NCBI RefSeq assembly: GCF_963082655.1
Contig: NC_081553.1
Coordinates: forward strand, 124,950,578-125,014,577
Direction of reading: 5' to 3'
Source: Stomoxys calcitrans
Taxonomy: Eukaryota; Arthropoda; Insecta; Diptera; Muscidae
DNA length: 64,000 nucleotides
Shown here piece by piece: positions 22,600-34,114 of this stretch; the first letter of the stretch is position 1; the number at the start of each line of letters is the position of its first letter. The notes beneath the pieces were generated by a model, which saw only the letters and a list, made by a program, of their open reading frames with translations, was not told the origin of the DNA and ran no database searches. The translations under genes and the position numbers were made by a program.

Positions 22600-23168
22600 T
22601 GTTTGTGCGTTTCTTATAGACTCAGGAACGGCTGAAACGATTTTCTCGAAATTTTCACAGATGCTGCATAATGATCCCGTGGATAAAATACGGTACTTAA
22701 TTTTTGATATCTAGAGGAGGGGTGGACCCTCCTCCCTACCCTAATTTTCAGACGCGCCAGGTCTCGAAGATGGGTGGTGCGATTGAAGCGAAATTTTGTG
22801 TGCACTCATATAGTACCCTAAAAAAAATTGCCATCCAAATTTTGGATGGGGTACATGGGGGGCCGCCCTACCCCCAAATCTTCCAAACATATATTTAGAC
22901 CAATTACGACAATATGGGACTCAATGAGAATATCGGGCTGAAATAAAATATTTTAAGAATGGAGTACACCTTACATCCAAACTTTAACTCGTAGACCATA
23001 AAGTTCATATGGGATTCAGATAAAGGCACTATATTGTAAAATTGTTTATCAAGCGATATACTATTTCCGTAGTATGGTATTTCACTAAAAGCTCATTAAT
23101 GGTTGAAAATAAAAATTCCAAGGAAAATTTTGCTCCATATAAAGTAAAAGAAAGCGCAGCGGAGCGGG
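22600..23168 (+). mobile_element. Family D Helitron-like element
   Basis: Starts near TTTGTGTTTGTTTGTGCGTT, runs through AACGGCTGAAACGATTTTCT, GGGTGGACCCTCCTCCCTAC and a CATGGGGGGCCGCCCTACCC unit. It ends with AGCGCAGCGGAGCGGGCCCG, GTCCAGATAG and T. The terminus is a one-base variant of the CTAG end seen at 13217. No protein is encoded. Confidence 0.6.
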
Positions 23169-23261
23169 CCCGGTCCAGATAGTAGACATATAAAGGAAAT
23201 CAAAAAAAGTTTCTGTTTTTCCATTGTCTGATTTGTAGCCATCCAAATCAGTCAAAAAAGT

Positions 23262-23360
23262 AAAAACGTGATAAGTTCGGCAGGGCCGAATCTTGGAAAA
23301 CTTGGAAACACCACCATGGATTCTACAAAAATGTCCAAAATAGATTGTTTGAAAATAGAT
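23262..23360 (+). repeat. Family C hairpin end fragment
   Basis: AAACGTGATAAG precedes hairpin TTCGGCAGGGCCGAA (23276-23290), followed by CACCACCATGGATTCT. Only the first 100 bp of the element is present. Confidence 0.6.
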
Positions 23361-23879
23361 TTTTGTGAGGGCTATGGGTCCATTTCAAATCCGCACTAAT
23401 TAATTTGTTAAGTGTATTTGTTATCTTCTTTCAAAATCATATCACAGAGGTTACCACGTTTTTAACTCAAAGATGCACAAGTTCTTCCTTTGTCAATCCA
23501 AATTGGAGGCCTAATTTTGTACGCTACTACCAATGACCTTGCATTGCAGTTATATTTTGTCCCGACGTACATGTTTTTTCATTTGTCTCGGTCATCCTTC
23601 CTTTAACTGGGGTTGGACGATCGCCAGAAATTTGTCCTACTTTATTCGAGACCCTCATTGGCGCGATACTCATGTTCTGTGGAAGGGCTTGGTCCCTAAT
23701 ATTAATATCACATTTAGACTCTACCTTAATGAACGGTCTTTATGTCTTGTTGTGAGATTTTCTTGGGGTTGGAAGAGTCCTAAAATTGACAATAAATCTG
23801 AAACTGTTTCCATAAAGATTTTAAAATCAGCAGAGAGTGTTTGCTGATTTCAGCATTTTTTTTTTTTTGGTGTAGTCTT
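23361..23879. other. No gene recognised
   Basis: About 520 bp of low-copy DNA. A forward 104-codon frame (23533-23847, with WGWTIARNLSYFIRDPHWRD) is unrecognised and has no signals to support it. A T run sits at 23858-23871. Confidence 0.4.
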
Positions 23880-24375
23880 AGACATTCATATTCATTTTCT
23901 GCCGAAGGACATACATACCAGTTTTGGGGGTTTTTGCAGTTGGGCGGCCCCCAAGAACTACTTGGACCAAATTTTTTTATTGAAAGTTGAGCTTTTCCTC
24001 CAAATATTTTTTTTATTAAGTTCGTTCTCTATTTTTAAATACCTCTAATTCGATACCCATACTGTCCCCATCTGGTTGGGTGAATTTTGAGGTGGACGTC
24101 CCCCTAAGTCATTTGACCCAAACGTTTTATAACAATTTTGTGTTTATAGGTTACCATAAGTATATACATTAAGATTGGCTTAAATCGGTGTACCCATCTC
24201 CGATATCTGGCGTTTTTGAAATTTTTGGTATGTGGGAGGGTTGTCCCCCTATCGGATATCGAAAAATTACGTAACCTGTTTTCACTGTGGGGCAAACTCC
24301 ACCTTCAAACTCAAAATTTCACGAAATCGGTTTTGTCATTATACGGAACAGATAAACAAAATAATAAATAATCTA
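23880..24375 (-). repeat. Family D fragment
   Basis: Blocks GTTGGGCGGCCCCCAAGAAC, ATCTCCGATATCTGGCGTTT, GTTGTCCCCCTATCGGATAT and CATTATACGGAACAGATAAA match D termini in reverse. The CTAG end is absent. Confidence 0.6.
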
Positions 24376-24689
24376 CAGTTCCTTAATTTTTATATAATAG
24401 ACATTTGTATATGAGTTATGTAAAATTTTGTCAATCCCATATTGGAGCCAACTAGGTTTGGTTAGATGAGAAGTATACCAGACATTAGATGACTAAGTAT
24501 CCGACGAGGTCAAATGTGACCCCAATAGCCATCCTTTCTTCCATCTTATTAGATTTACTGACGACGCCACTGATTGCTGCACACCCTCTCTTACTTCTTT
24601 GATGATAGAACAAAATAATTCAACCTCCAGGATTCAGTCTTTTAACTCCAATGCCAGAAAAAATAAGTAAAAATATATTACATATATAC
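24376..24689. other. No gene seen
   Basis: Low-copy AT-rich DNA with no open frame of note. Confidence 0.4.
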
Positions 24690-25131
24690 CTCAGGTATAT
24701 ATGTAAACCACCTTTCGTTAAAATCCGGTGAAAAATGCATATCTTATGCCACATAACAGCTGTATCGAAATATGTTCCGATTTGGACCAAATACTAATAA
24801 GTACAAGTCATTGTTCAATGGTGTATAAAAAAATATTGGTCTTTTAAGTAGCTATATCTAAAAATAAACCGATCTGAACCATATACGACACGGATGTCTA
24901 AAAGACTAACATAAGTCACTGTGTCAAATTTCAGTGAAACCGGATTATAAATGAGCCTTTTATGGGGCCAATACTTAAAATCCAAATCTAGACCGATCTG
25001 GGCCAAATTGAAGAAGGATTTCGACTGGCCTAACACAATTCAATGTCCCAAATTTCAACAAAATCGGATAATAATTGTGGTTTTTATGGGCCTAAGACCC
25101 TAAATCGGCGGATCGGTTAATATGGCAGCTA

Positions 25132-26099
25132 TTGGGTTGTCCAAAAAGTAATTGTCGGTAATATAGTAGTAATATAGTAGGCGTTGACAAATTTAGTCGA
25201 CGGCGTCTGACTCTGTAATTGCATTCTTTCTTCTGTCAGTTATCAGCTGTTACTTTTAGCTTGCTATAAATAAAAGTGCGCGAAATTTTGTTTACATTTG
25301 TTTGTTTGCCGTCAATTTTAATATGGGTACCCCATGTATTGAAAGAAATTCATTTAACAAACCGAATCAACGCTTGTGATATGCACCTTAAACGCAATGA
25401 ATTCGATCCGTTTTTAAAACGAATCATAACTGGAGATGAAAAATGGATTGTTTACAACAACGTTAGTCGAAAACGATCATGGTCCAAGCATGGTGAACCA
25501 GCTCAAACCACTTCAAAGGCTGATATCCACCAAAAGAAGGTTATGCTGTCTGTTTGGTGGGATTGGAAGGGTGTGGTATATTTTGAGCTGCTTCCAAGGA
25601 ACCAAACGATTAATTCGGGTGTTTACTGTCAACAATTGGACAAATTGAATACAGCCATCAAGGAGAAGCGACCAGAATTGGTCAATCATAAAGGTGTCAT
25701 ATTCCACCAGGACAACGCTAGACCGCACACATCTTTGGTCACTCGCCAAAAACTGAGTGAGCTTGGCTGGAAACTTTTGATGCATCCACCATATAGCCCT
25801 GACCTTGCACCATCAGACTACCATTTATTTCGATCTTTGCAGAACTCCTTAAATGGTAAAACTTTCGGCAATGATGAGGCTATAAAATCGCACTTGGTTC
25901 AGTTTTTTGCAGATAAAGGCCAGAAGTTCTATGAGCGTGGAATACTAAATTTGCCAGGAAGATGGCAAAAAGTTATCGAACAAAATGGCAATTATATATT
26001 TGATTAAAGTTCATTCAAGTTTTATTAAAAGTTCAAGTTTTATTAAAAATGAATTTACTTTCTTTTAAAAAATCCGCAATTACTTTTTAGGCAACCCAA
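25132..26099 (+). mobile_element. Internally deleted mariner element (968 bp)
   Basis: Terminal inverted repeats TTGGGTTGTCCAAAAAGTAA and TTACTTTTTAGGCAACCCAA bound the element. It sits inside a B repeat whose uninterrupted form is GCAGCTATATCC. The left flank is TA and the right is TG, so one TA of the target duplication has mutated. Full mariners are about 1.3 kb. Here about 0.3 kb is missing between the 5' untranslated part and the catalytic region, which removes the DNA-binding half of the transposase. Confidence 0.92.
25276..26007 (+). CDS. Mariner transposase, catalytic domain only
   Basis: 243 residues, against about 345 for a full mariner transposase, which cuts and pastes the element between TA sites. 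The W-V-P-H motif (residues 17-20) is present. The catalytic triad is complete: D54 in ITGDEKW, D146 in HQDNARPH and D181 in YSPDLAPSDYHLF, with 34 residues between the last two (D,D34D). The N-terminal helix-turn-helix that binds the inverted repeats is missing, and residues 1-16 come from sequence fused by the deletion. The start is simply the first ATG of the open frame. Without the DNA-binding half it could not mobilise DNA alone, but it could in principle dimerise and interfere with active copies (inference). Confidence 0.88.
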   Translation: MREILFTFVCLPSILIWVPHVLKEIHLTNRINACDMHLKRNEFDPFLKRIITGDEKWIVYNNVSRKRSWSKHGEPAQTTSKADIHQKKVMLSVWWDWKGVVYFELLPRNQTINSGVYCQQLDKLNTAIKEKRPELVNHKGVIFHQDNARPHTSLVTRQKLSELGWKLLMHPPYSPDLAPSDYHLFRSLQNSLNGKTFGNDEAIKSHLVQFFADKGQKFYERGILNLPGRWQKVIEQNGNYIFD

Positions 26100-26339
26100 T
26101 GTATCCAAATCTGGACAGATCTGGGCCAAATTGAGGAAGGATGTCGAGGAGCCTAACACAGCCCACTGTCCCAAATTTCAGCTAAATCGGATGATAAATG
26201 TGGCTTTTATGGGTCTAAGACCCTAAATCGGCGGATCGGTCTATATGGGGGCTATATCAAGATATAGTCCGATATAGCCCATCTTCGTAGTTAACCTGCT
26301 TATAGACAAAAAAATCTGTGCAAAGTTTCGCATCAGTTT

Positions 26340-26830
26340 CATGACACCAGCGATAGACATCATCATTTCTTATGCCAATGGGAGACATGTGTGGCTTAGC
26401 TTATTGCGCCCGGTTAGAATTCCCATGACTGTTCCTAGATGTATGCTTTCCATCGAAAATAGCGCATCTATGTCACGGCTCAAGCGTTCGTCCCATAATC
26501 TACTAAACCAAGTTTCTTTAAAGCGCAACTGGAGCCCGTAATAAATATGTGAGAGACGCTATCGAGATCGTGCAAAGTTTTGCAACCTCTCCCGCAAGCA
26601 AATCCGCCTTCTCGTTACCTGCACTTCCTTGTGCCCAGGGACCCAATACAGGATCACACTGTGATACCTGTGTAGTTGCTCCAGAGGGTGACGACATCGA
26701 CACAGAGCTTTTGATCCTATGCTAGCATCCATAAGAGCCTAAAGCGCCGCCTGACTATCGCTAAATATGTAACCGGTCACTGGTCCTTGACAAAACTAAC
26801 TCCGCAGCCTTTTAGTGGCACAATATGTTG
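26340..26830 (-). pseudogene. LINE RNase H domain relic
   Basis: The reverse-strand frame 26703-26518 encodes CDPVLGPWAQGSAGNEKADLLA, which resembles the C-terminal RNase H motif (W-x-x-G-x-x-G-N-E-x-A-D). Further down, GYIFSDSQAALxALMDAS-like residues are readable out of frame near 26770-26720. It is a broken piece of a non-LTR retrotransposon. Confidence 0.6.
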
Positions 26831-28079
26831 GGCATGTGCTTTTCGTTATCGGAATTCAGGAAAAAAAGAATATCTCCTAACCACAAATGGCATTTGCCAA
26901 GCAATTCGCAATTTCATGGGCATGAGCGATATTTAAGGCCTTTCGGAAACGATTGTAATGTGCAGTGACCGCCAAAAATCAGTTTCGATTAACTTATTCG
27001 ATTTAATATAAATTGGATGGAAGTTAATTTCCTTGTAACGGCTATCCATCTCTCACTATGTTGTCATATTTACAAAGTGAAAAAAATACTTAAAACGCAT
27101 CTTTTCATGTTACCTGCTTATCTAAAGCACAAACAGAAAACATAAAAAATTTAATGTTGTTTCATAAAACTGTTATGTAAATCTACAACAAAAAAACACT
27201 TTTTTTAAACGACGATAAATAACTAACCAAGCAACATCTGCCATCAACTAAAACCAAAGCATAAAAACTGACCTATCACTCTACAAATCATATGGAGCGT
27301 GGCGTAGTCGTCATTTCACAGTGATTTCTTGGTAGGTTTTGTTTGGATGTTGGACACATGCTGGGCTCGCATTGCGGCTGGGATAAAGCAATTATCAGAA
27401 CAAGTTTAAGTGCCGATACACTTCAGACGATTTCTGGGCAGGCCACATGCAATGTTGGGCTATGCTGCAGATTGGTAGTCATCTTCAGGCCACTCACCGC
27501 AGTTTACTGCAGCACACGCCGCTCAAGTTCAAGTACCCCCAAAACATGAGTTGTTAAACTACTCGACTGGACTCGAGGGATTGAAGACATCTTTATAATT
27601 AATTTACATAATCGAACTATTAGGTATATGAAAAAGGTTCAATTTGGATATATTAACAGATAATTACTGATGTTTAAGCGGAATTGTAGCACGGTACATA
27701 AACGCCCGAGGTGCTAAAACCAAGGTCATTAATTACACAGATGAAAATTTACAAAAGAAAGGTATAAATTCATTTTATACATGAAATAATGAAAGATATA
27801 GTATTGCATCACTTTCAAATTGCGGTTTAAATTTTATAGTTTTTAATTTATATCAAAAATTGCAGGATAACGTCATAACGCTAGTGAAAATCTAATATAA
27901 CCAGCTTAATACCAAAGCACTCAACACAATTCTACTTGCGACAAATATCAATTTCACTCCTTTTTGTTTTTCTTAGCTCTCTCTCTCTCTCTTCTACTCT
28001 TACATACTAAGAGTGCCAGAAGTGCCGTGAATCGCAACTTAAGTTATATGGACCAATAACTTATTTTTCCCAACAAGTA
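26831..28079. other. No gene recognised; AT-rich
   Basis: About 1.25 kb of low-copy DNA. It includes a (CT) run at 27977-27991 and a forward 68-codon frame (27343-27549) of no recognised family. No repeat of the window continues here. Confidence 0.4.
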
Positions 28080-28097
28080 TTGCAATACTTTACAATA

Positions 28098-29770
28098 CTT
28101 GTTGGTTCGGCCGGGCCGAAGTTTGGATACCCACCACCTCGGGTATATATGTAAACCACCAATCGTTTAAATCCGGTGAAAAATTCATACCTCATTCCCC
28201 ATAGCAGCTATATCGAAATATGTTCCGATTTCGACTAAATACTAATAAGTTCAAGTCATTGTTCAATTGTGTATAACAAAATATTGGTCTTTTTAGTAGC
28301 TATATTTAACAAGTAAAAGCGTGCTAAGTTCGGCCGGGCCGAATCTTATATACCCTCCACCACGGATCGCATTCGTCGAGTTCTTTGCCCGGTATCTCTT
28401 CTTACGCAAAAAAGGATAAAAGAAAAGATTTGCTCTGCTATTAGAGCGATATCACGATATGGTCCGATAGAGACCACAATTCTTTTATATGTTGGAGACC
28501 AGTGTAAAATGTCAGCCAATTCGAATAAGAATTTGGGGGCTCAAGAAGGACAAGAAGGATAATAGATCGATTTATATGGGAGCTGTATGAGGTTATAGAC
28601 TGATTCAGACCATAATAAACACGTATGTTGATGGTCAGGAGAGGATCCGTCGTACAAAATTTCAGGCACATCGGATAATAAACGCGACCTCTCGAGGCTC
28701 AGGACATAAAGATCCCAGATCGGTTTATATGGCAGCTACAGCAGGTTATGAACAGACTTGAACTTTATTAAGCACAGTTGTTGACAGTCATAATAAAATA
28801 CTTCATGCTAAATTTCAGCCAAATCGGATAGGAATTGCGCCCTCTAGAAGCTCAAGAAGTCAAGTCCCCAGATCGGTTTATATGACAGCTATATCAGGTT
28901 ATGGACCGATTTGAACCATACTTGGCACAGTTATTTGAAGTCACAGCGAAGCACGTCGGGCAAAATTTCATTCCAATCGGATAAGAATTACGCCCTCTAG
29001 ATGCTCAAGAATTAAGACCCAAGATCGGCTTATATGGCAGCTATATCAGGTTATGGACCGATTTGAACCATACTGGAAACAGTTGTTGAAAGTCATAGCA
29101 AAACACTTCGTGCAAAATTTCATTCCAATCGTATAAAAATTGCGCTCTCTAGAGGCTCAAGAAGTCAAGACCCAAGATCGGTTTTTATGGCAGCTATATC
29201 AGATTATGGCCCAATTTGAACCACACTTGGCACAGTTGTTGAAAGTCATAGCGATGCCTATATGGCATCTATATCCAAATCTGGACCAAATTGAAGTGGG
29301 ATGTCGACGGGACTAACACAACTCACTGTCCCCAATTTCAGAAAAATTGGATAATAAATGTGGCTTTTATGGGCCTAAGACCCTATATTGGCGGATCGGT
29401 CTATATGGCAGCTATATCCAAATCTGAACCGATCTGTGCCAAATTTAAGAAGGGTATCTAAGGGCCTAATGTGACTTATTGGCCCAAATTTCAGCAAAAT
29501 CGGATAATAAATGTGGCTTTTATGGGACAAAGACCTTAAATCGACCGATCGGTCTATATGTGCAAAGTTTGAGCTCAATATCTCTATTTTTAAAGATATT
29601 AGCGCGATTTCAACAGACAGAGGGACAGACGGACAGACATGTCTAGATGGTCTTAGATTTTTACGCTGATCAAAAATAGATATACTTTATAGGGTCGGAA
29701 ATGGATATTTCGATGGGCTGCAAACGGAATGACAAAATGAATATACCCCCATCCTTCGGTTGTGGGTATA
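28098..29770 (+). repeat. Family B element with family A inside (chimaera)
   Basis: The B hairpin TTCGGCCGGGCCGAA lies at 28106-28120, followed by GTTTGGATACCCACCACCTC and B left sequence to AGTAGCTATATTTA. At 28311 an A start (ACAAGTAAAAGCGTGCTAAG, hairpin 28329-28343) interrupts. A units run to about 29260. B units then resume with CTATATCCAAATCTGGACC and the true B right end follows (ATACCCCCATCCTTCGGTTG). The right end of A is absent, so this is either a nested insertion with a later deletion or a recombinant. Confidence 0.75.
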
Positions 29771-29772
29771 CA

Positions 29773-31170
29773 AAATCTTAACAATAGTGGATCATAACAT
29801 TTATGTTGGAGTGTGGTAAAATGCAATTTTGAAAACCTCTCAAATGAAGGTCAAAATGTCGTTGGAAGTTATCGTTGGCACAACACAACAGTGAACTGTA
29901 GTTAAAGACGCAAAATAGCGTTCTTAAATTTCGATTTTTTTTTTTTGGGTGAAGAGTCTAAGGTTAAAAAAAATATTTTTTCAAAAAATAATGCAGTCAT
30001 ATATGAAGTAAAATAAGAATCAATCAATGGTCATGTCCGTTAGTAAATAGGAATTTCAAATTAAAGATAGCATCCTTATTTCAAAGTTTTAGTTCTTTGG
30101 CTCGCTTTCATTGCTAAAATCCTACGAGTAAGGAAAAATCTTAAATATTGGATTAATTTTTTTCAGTGCACATCATTGTCATTTGAATCCATAACAAATA
30201 TTTTCTGCCCTTTTGTTTTGGCCCTTACAGCCGGGTCATGTGAATCATTTCATAAAGTCGCTTTTCTTAGTCGAGCTTAATTACCACCAAACAAATGTAA
30301 CACATATTCAATCGAGCTTTGAAAAAAGAAATTGCCAGTTTTTCAGATAAATCGGGACAAAGATATCCATTGTAGGCAAGTCAGACGGACGCATATGAAC
30401 GAAGATGGTGTAGAAAATGAATATCCTACCAAAAATTTTCTTCAAAGATCATTTGAAAAAATATTTTCTCACAAGAATGTGTGGTCGTGTAATTATTACC
30501 TAGATTGGTTGGTACATGGATAATGCAAAGATTTTAGAACCAATTAAAGTAAATGAAGATCACGTTAAATGTAATTGGTGTTCCCATATTTATATGACAC
30601 ACTGTTATTATTTCTTTTTTTTTTTTTTGATTGAAAATTGCAAAATTTTATGCTTGTTAATTTTATCCACCATAGATAAAGGGCGTGTATTCATGAATTA
30701 TTTATAATTTTGTGAGCAGAAAATTATTGCAGACTTCCGCTGTGATGGAGCGCAAAACATGTTTTGAAAGATGTTGCACCTAAATAAAATAAATTTACAT
30801 GTATTGGAGTCGAAATGATAGTTGTATCACTCGGCTATTACGGTTTTGCATTCAATTAAGTTTCTTGTATTTGATTTTGATTGACAGTTCAATGGACATG
30901 ATTGAGGGCCTGTGGCGGGGGTTCAAAAATCTCATTAGTCATTGCAACGAATTTCTGTTTTCGATTGATCATCTCTGCATGTGCATAATATTTGAATGTT
31001 TATGACTAAAATATGTGATTTATATTGCAATTTGGAAGTATGTTTCTATATCAGTCATCTGGTAACCATCACGATATGCTAAGTCCTAGTTACTTGGAAT
31101 ACAAAATCCACATGGTTATCAATGCCATTCACTAAGTCCATGTGTGCGTATCCCAATCCACCGTTCTTCT
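29773..31170. other. No gene recognised
   Basis: About 1.4 kb, AT-rich, with T-runs at 29935 and 30620. Short open frames (for example 30332-30523) lack any family signature or splice signals. Confidence 0.4.
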
Positions 31171-31171
31171 A

Positions 31172-31892
31172 AAGGATGATTTTTTAGCTATTATATATTT
31201 TGGCAACACTGGTTTAAACAGCTCGAGCACGTTTCGTGTTTGTTTCACTGTTAGTTTCAGTTTGGTCTATAATTTAACCATGAATCGAGTTACAAAAGAA
31301 CAACGCTTGCAAATTATTGAATTTTATTATCAAAATGCGGGCAATGTTAAGGAAGTCCATCGACCGCTTCTTCCATTTTATGGTCAGTTTAATCGACGCC
31401 CTGAAACGGCTATTCGAGCTATTGTGACTAAATTTCGCACCAATTTCGGACGTTAAACAACCAACACACTTACATAGAGTGCGAACTGAAGAAAATATCG
31501 CAGCTGTATCGGCAAATGTTAATGGTGATCATCAATTATCGATTCGTAGCCATTCGCAGCAATGAACTTATTTTTTTATACGGGATCGCTCAAATGGCCG
31601 CATAGATCGTGCGACTATTTTGACTATTTTTTGTGGGGCTATGTTAAATCTCATGTCTATAGAGACAAGCCCGCTTCAACTGACGCATTGGAAGACAACA
31701 TTGAAGAAGATACCGCCAGAAATGTTAGAAGTAGTTTGCCAAAATTTGACTAAGCGGATGGATCTTTTTAGTTTCAGTCACGGTCAACATTTACATCAAA
31801 TAATCTTCAAACATTAAATTATATGGAAAGATTCATGCATTTTTCTGAATTTCATGTGCTAATTTCTTATAGCTCTTAAAAATCACCCTTTA
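31172..31892 (+). mobile_element. Tc1/mariner-class element, deleted
   Basis: Ends are inverted copies of each other: TAAAGGATGATTTTTTAGCT at the left and AGCTCTTAAAAATCACCCTTTA at the right (imperfect). Inside, 31280-31456 encodes MNRVTKEQRLQIIEFYYQNA and FNRRPETAIRAIVTKF, the N-terminal helix-turn-helix of a Tc1/mariner-class transposase. 31590-31817 encodes RSCDYFDYFLWGYVKSHVYR and the C-terminal tail. The middle with the first catalytic residues is gone. It belongs to the same family as the relic at 21985. It cannot be active. Confidence 0.75.
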
Positions 31893-31914
31893 TTAAGGAG
31901 TGGGAAGACTCCTG

Positions 31915-32020
31915 CACAAAGGTTGAAGCTAATGTAATGATATTCAGGAAAGCTGTTGTCATCCAATACTTTTCAGTCACATATTTCTCCGCTTATATTC
32001 TCCGATGCGCAGGAAACTCC
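31915..32020 (-). pseudogene. LINE endonuclease C-terminal relic
   Basis: The reverse complement reads KVLDDNSFPEYHYISFNLC, related to the pieces at 7320-7460 and 60240-60300. Only about 100 bp is left. Confidence 0.4.
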
Positions 32021-32284
32021 TGCTTGTTTTTAAAACCTCTACCAAAGGATGGGTGTATACACGCAAAAAAATAAAACGTTTCGGAAATTTTTACGACAAA
32101 CAAAATGTTTTTGTCACCAAGTTTTTCTTTTATTGTAACTGTGTAACGTTTCGCTTCCACATAGCTACGGAAGGACCCTTCTTTGCCTACGGTAAAAGCA
32201 TCCTTCTTTTGTTGTAGTACCGCATAGCCGCATAAAATTATTCGTGTACCAGATCAATAATTTTCTCTTGTGTCTATCCTAGTA

Positions 32285-33440
32285 GAGAACAAGTTCTATG
32301 CGCGAAATCTCTTTTAAGGCAAACAAAGAATATTGAATAAGAATTGTTATACTATTGGAACTATATTAAGTTATTATCCGATTCGGACCATAAATTAGTC
32401 TGAACATTGTAGAAGTAATTATGTAATATTTCAGTTCATTCTGATAAGACTTGCGCCGTGTAGGGGCTCAAAAAGCAAAATCGGGAGATAGGTTTATATG
32501 GGAGCTGTATCAAGTTATTGATCGATTCAGACCATATTGGACACGTATGTTTAAGGTCATGAGAGAAGCCGTTGTACAAAATTTCTGCTAAATCAAATGA
32601 GAATTGCGCCCTTTAGAGGCTCAAGAAGTCAAGATCCCAGATCGGTTTATATGGCAGCTGTATCAGGTTCTATACCGATTTACGCCATACTTAGCACAAT
32701 TATTGGAAGTCATAACAAAACACCTCCTGCAAAATTTCAGTCAAATTGGACGAGAATTGCACCCTCTAGAGGCTCAAGACGTCAAGACCCAAGTTCGGTT
32801 TATATGGCGTTTTTTGTGTTTAGTGTTTCCCAAACATCCCATTGCGGAACAAATTGGAGGGAAACTAACTTCTCACAATATCAATTGCGTGTTGCCCGAT
32901 TCAAATTTAGGCTCAATGATAAGGGGACCTCCTGTTTTATGCCGAGTCCGAACGGCGTGCCACTGAAAAGCAACACCTCTTGGTTGAGAAGTTGTACATG
33001 GCTGAAATACTCACAAATGTCGCCAGCATTTGGTGAGGAGATAACCACCGCTGAAAAATATTTTAAGGTGTTCTCGCCGGCAGGATTTGAACCCGGGCGA
33101 TTGGGCACGATAGGCGGGCACGCTTACCTATGCATCACGGTTTATATGGCAGCTATATCAAAACATGTACCGATTTGGCCCATTTACAATACCAACCGAC
33201 CTACACTAATAAAAAGTATTTGGGCAAAATTTCAAGCGCCTAGCTGTACTCCTTCGAAAGTTACCGTGCTTTCGACAGACAGACGGACGGACGGACAGAC
33301 GGTTGGACATGGCTAGATCGACTTAAAATGACATGACGATCAAGATTATATATACTTTATGGGGTCTCAGATGCATATTTCGAGTTGTTGCAAACAGAAT
33401 GACGAAATTAGTATACCCCATCCTATGGTGGAGGGTATGA
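32285..33440 (+). repeat. Family A element split by a SINE
   Basis: Left-truncated (begins CAAGTTCTATGCGCGAAATC, just inside the usual hairpin end). It contains several units with CTCAAGAAGTCAAGATCCCA-like blocks. A SINE interrupts at 32809-33137. The right part has GACAGACAGACGGACGGACG (about 33275), TATACTTTATGGGGTCTCAG and the closing CCTATGGTGGAGGGTATG. The 239-codon forward frame across this region is an accident of repeat and SINE sequence. Confidence 0.8.
32809..33137 (-). mobile_element. tRNA-related SINE copy 2 with target duplication
   Basis: Inserted into an A unit with a 13-bp target duplication CGGTTTATATGGC at 32796-32808 and 33138-33150. On the reverse strand the element opens with GTGATGCATAGGTAAGCGTG, carries GGTTCAAATCC (33083-33093 reversed, a B-box-like block), then a body with GCCACCT/GCCGTTCGGACTCGGC-like blocks, and ends ACACTAAACACAAAAAAC. 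A tRNA-like head, A-rich tail and staggered-cut duplication together fit a SINE mobilised by a LINE. The length is 329 bp. Confidence 0.82.
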
Positions 33441-34110
33441 AAAAAATGATTATTTCCAGGTACAGACCAGTGGTGGGCAAAAATACTCACACTATTTCAC
33501 ATTACTGTGTCCGTACACAAGAAAATAATCCCAAGCAGGCCCATGGGCTTTCAAATAATTTTATAAAGACACATTTTCACACACAAAATGTTTTCCTTCC
33601 TTGGTTTGATTGAGGAAATAGCAGTCAGTATATTGAGCATTGAGTAAACTCGCAAAGTGACAATTTTTAAAATTCCACCTAAGGTATAAAAATGACAAAA
33701 CTCATTGGAGCAACACACAAATGACAGTCAGGTACACAACAAGAAACTCTAAAACACATACATTGTTTCGTAATATTTACTCGGTAAAAAAGTATCCATC
33801 CCGAAGTAGGCATTTTAATGTGCGAAAACAACAACTCCCATAAGTAATTTTTTTGTTTCATTTATAGCTGACGAATATAGCAGATCATAACACAAAACCA
33901 TAATGGAGTTGTGTGAAACTGGAAAGCCCATATCATAACATCGAAATAAATCAAAATAAACCCTGAAAGAGCTTGAATTATAACTGGGATCTGCTTATAA
34001 TTGGTTAACATTGGAGTTTAAATTGGGTTACAGCATTAACTTCAACTTGGCATCCTTGGGAAAATTTTCTATTATTTGAAATGAAGTCGAGAAAATATTT
34101 TAAGCTTTTG
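33441..34110. other. No gene recognised
   Basis: Low-copy AT-rich DNA. CAGTGGTGGGCAAA at about 33470 resembles a hAT-type terminal repeat, but no partner end was found. Confidence 0.35.
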
Positions 34111-34114
34111 CGTT

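Larger units (their letters stand above)
24690..26335 (+). repeat. Family B element split by a mariner
   Basis: The left part has GGTATATATGTAAACCACCT, GCAAAATCCGGTGAAA-like and ACCGATCTGAACCATATACG blocks, then one tandem unit up to GGCAGCTA at 25131. The mariner occupies 25132-26099. B resumes at TATCCAAATCTGGACAGATC and runs to CGGTCTATATGGGGGCTATA and GCCCATCTTCGTAGTTAACC. The right inverted repeat is missing; a LINE relic starts at about 26340. The hairpin end is also missing. Confidence 0.75.

Noticed and set aside
32597..33316. 239-codon forward open frame
   Set aside because: It crosses an A unit, a SINE on the opposite strand and another A unit. The composite origin rules out a normal gene.
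33468..33485. CAGTGGTGGGCAAA as a hAT transposon end
   Set aside because: No inverted partner end, no 8-bp duplication and no transposase nearby.
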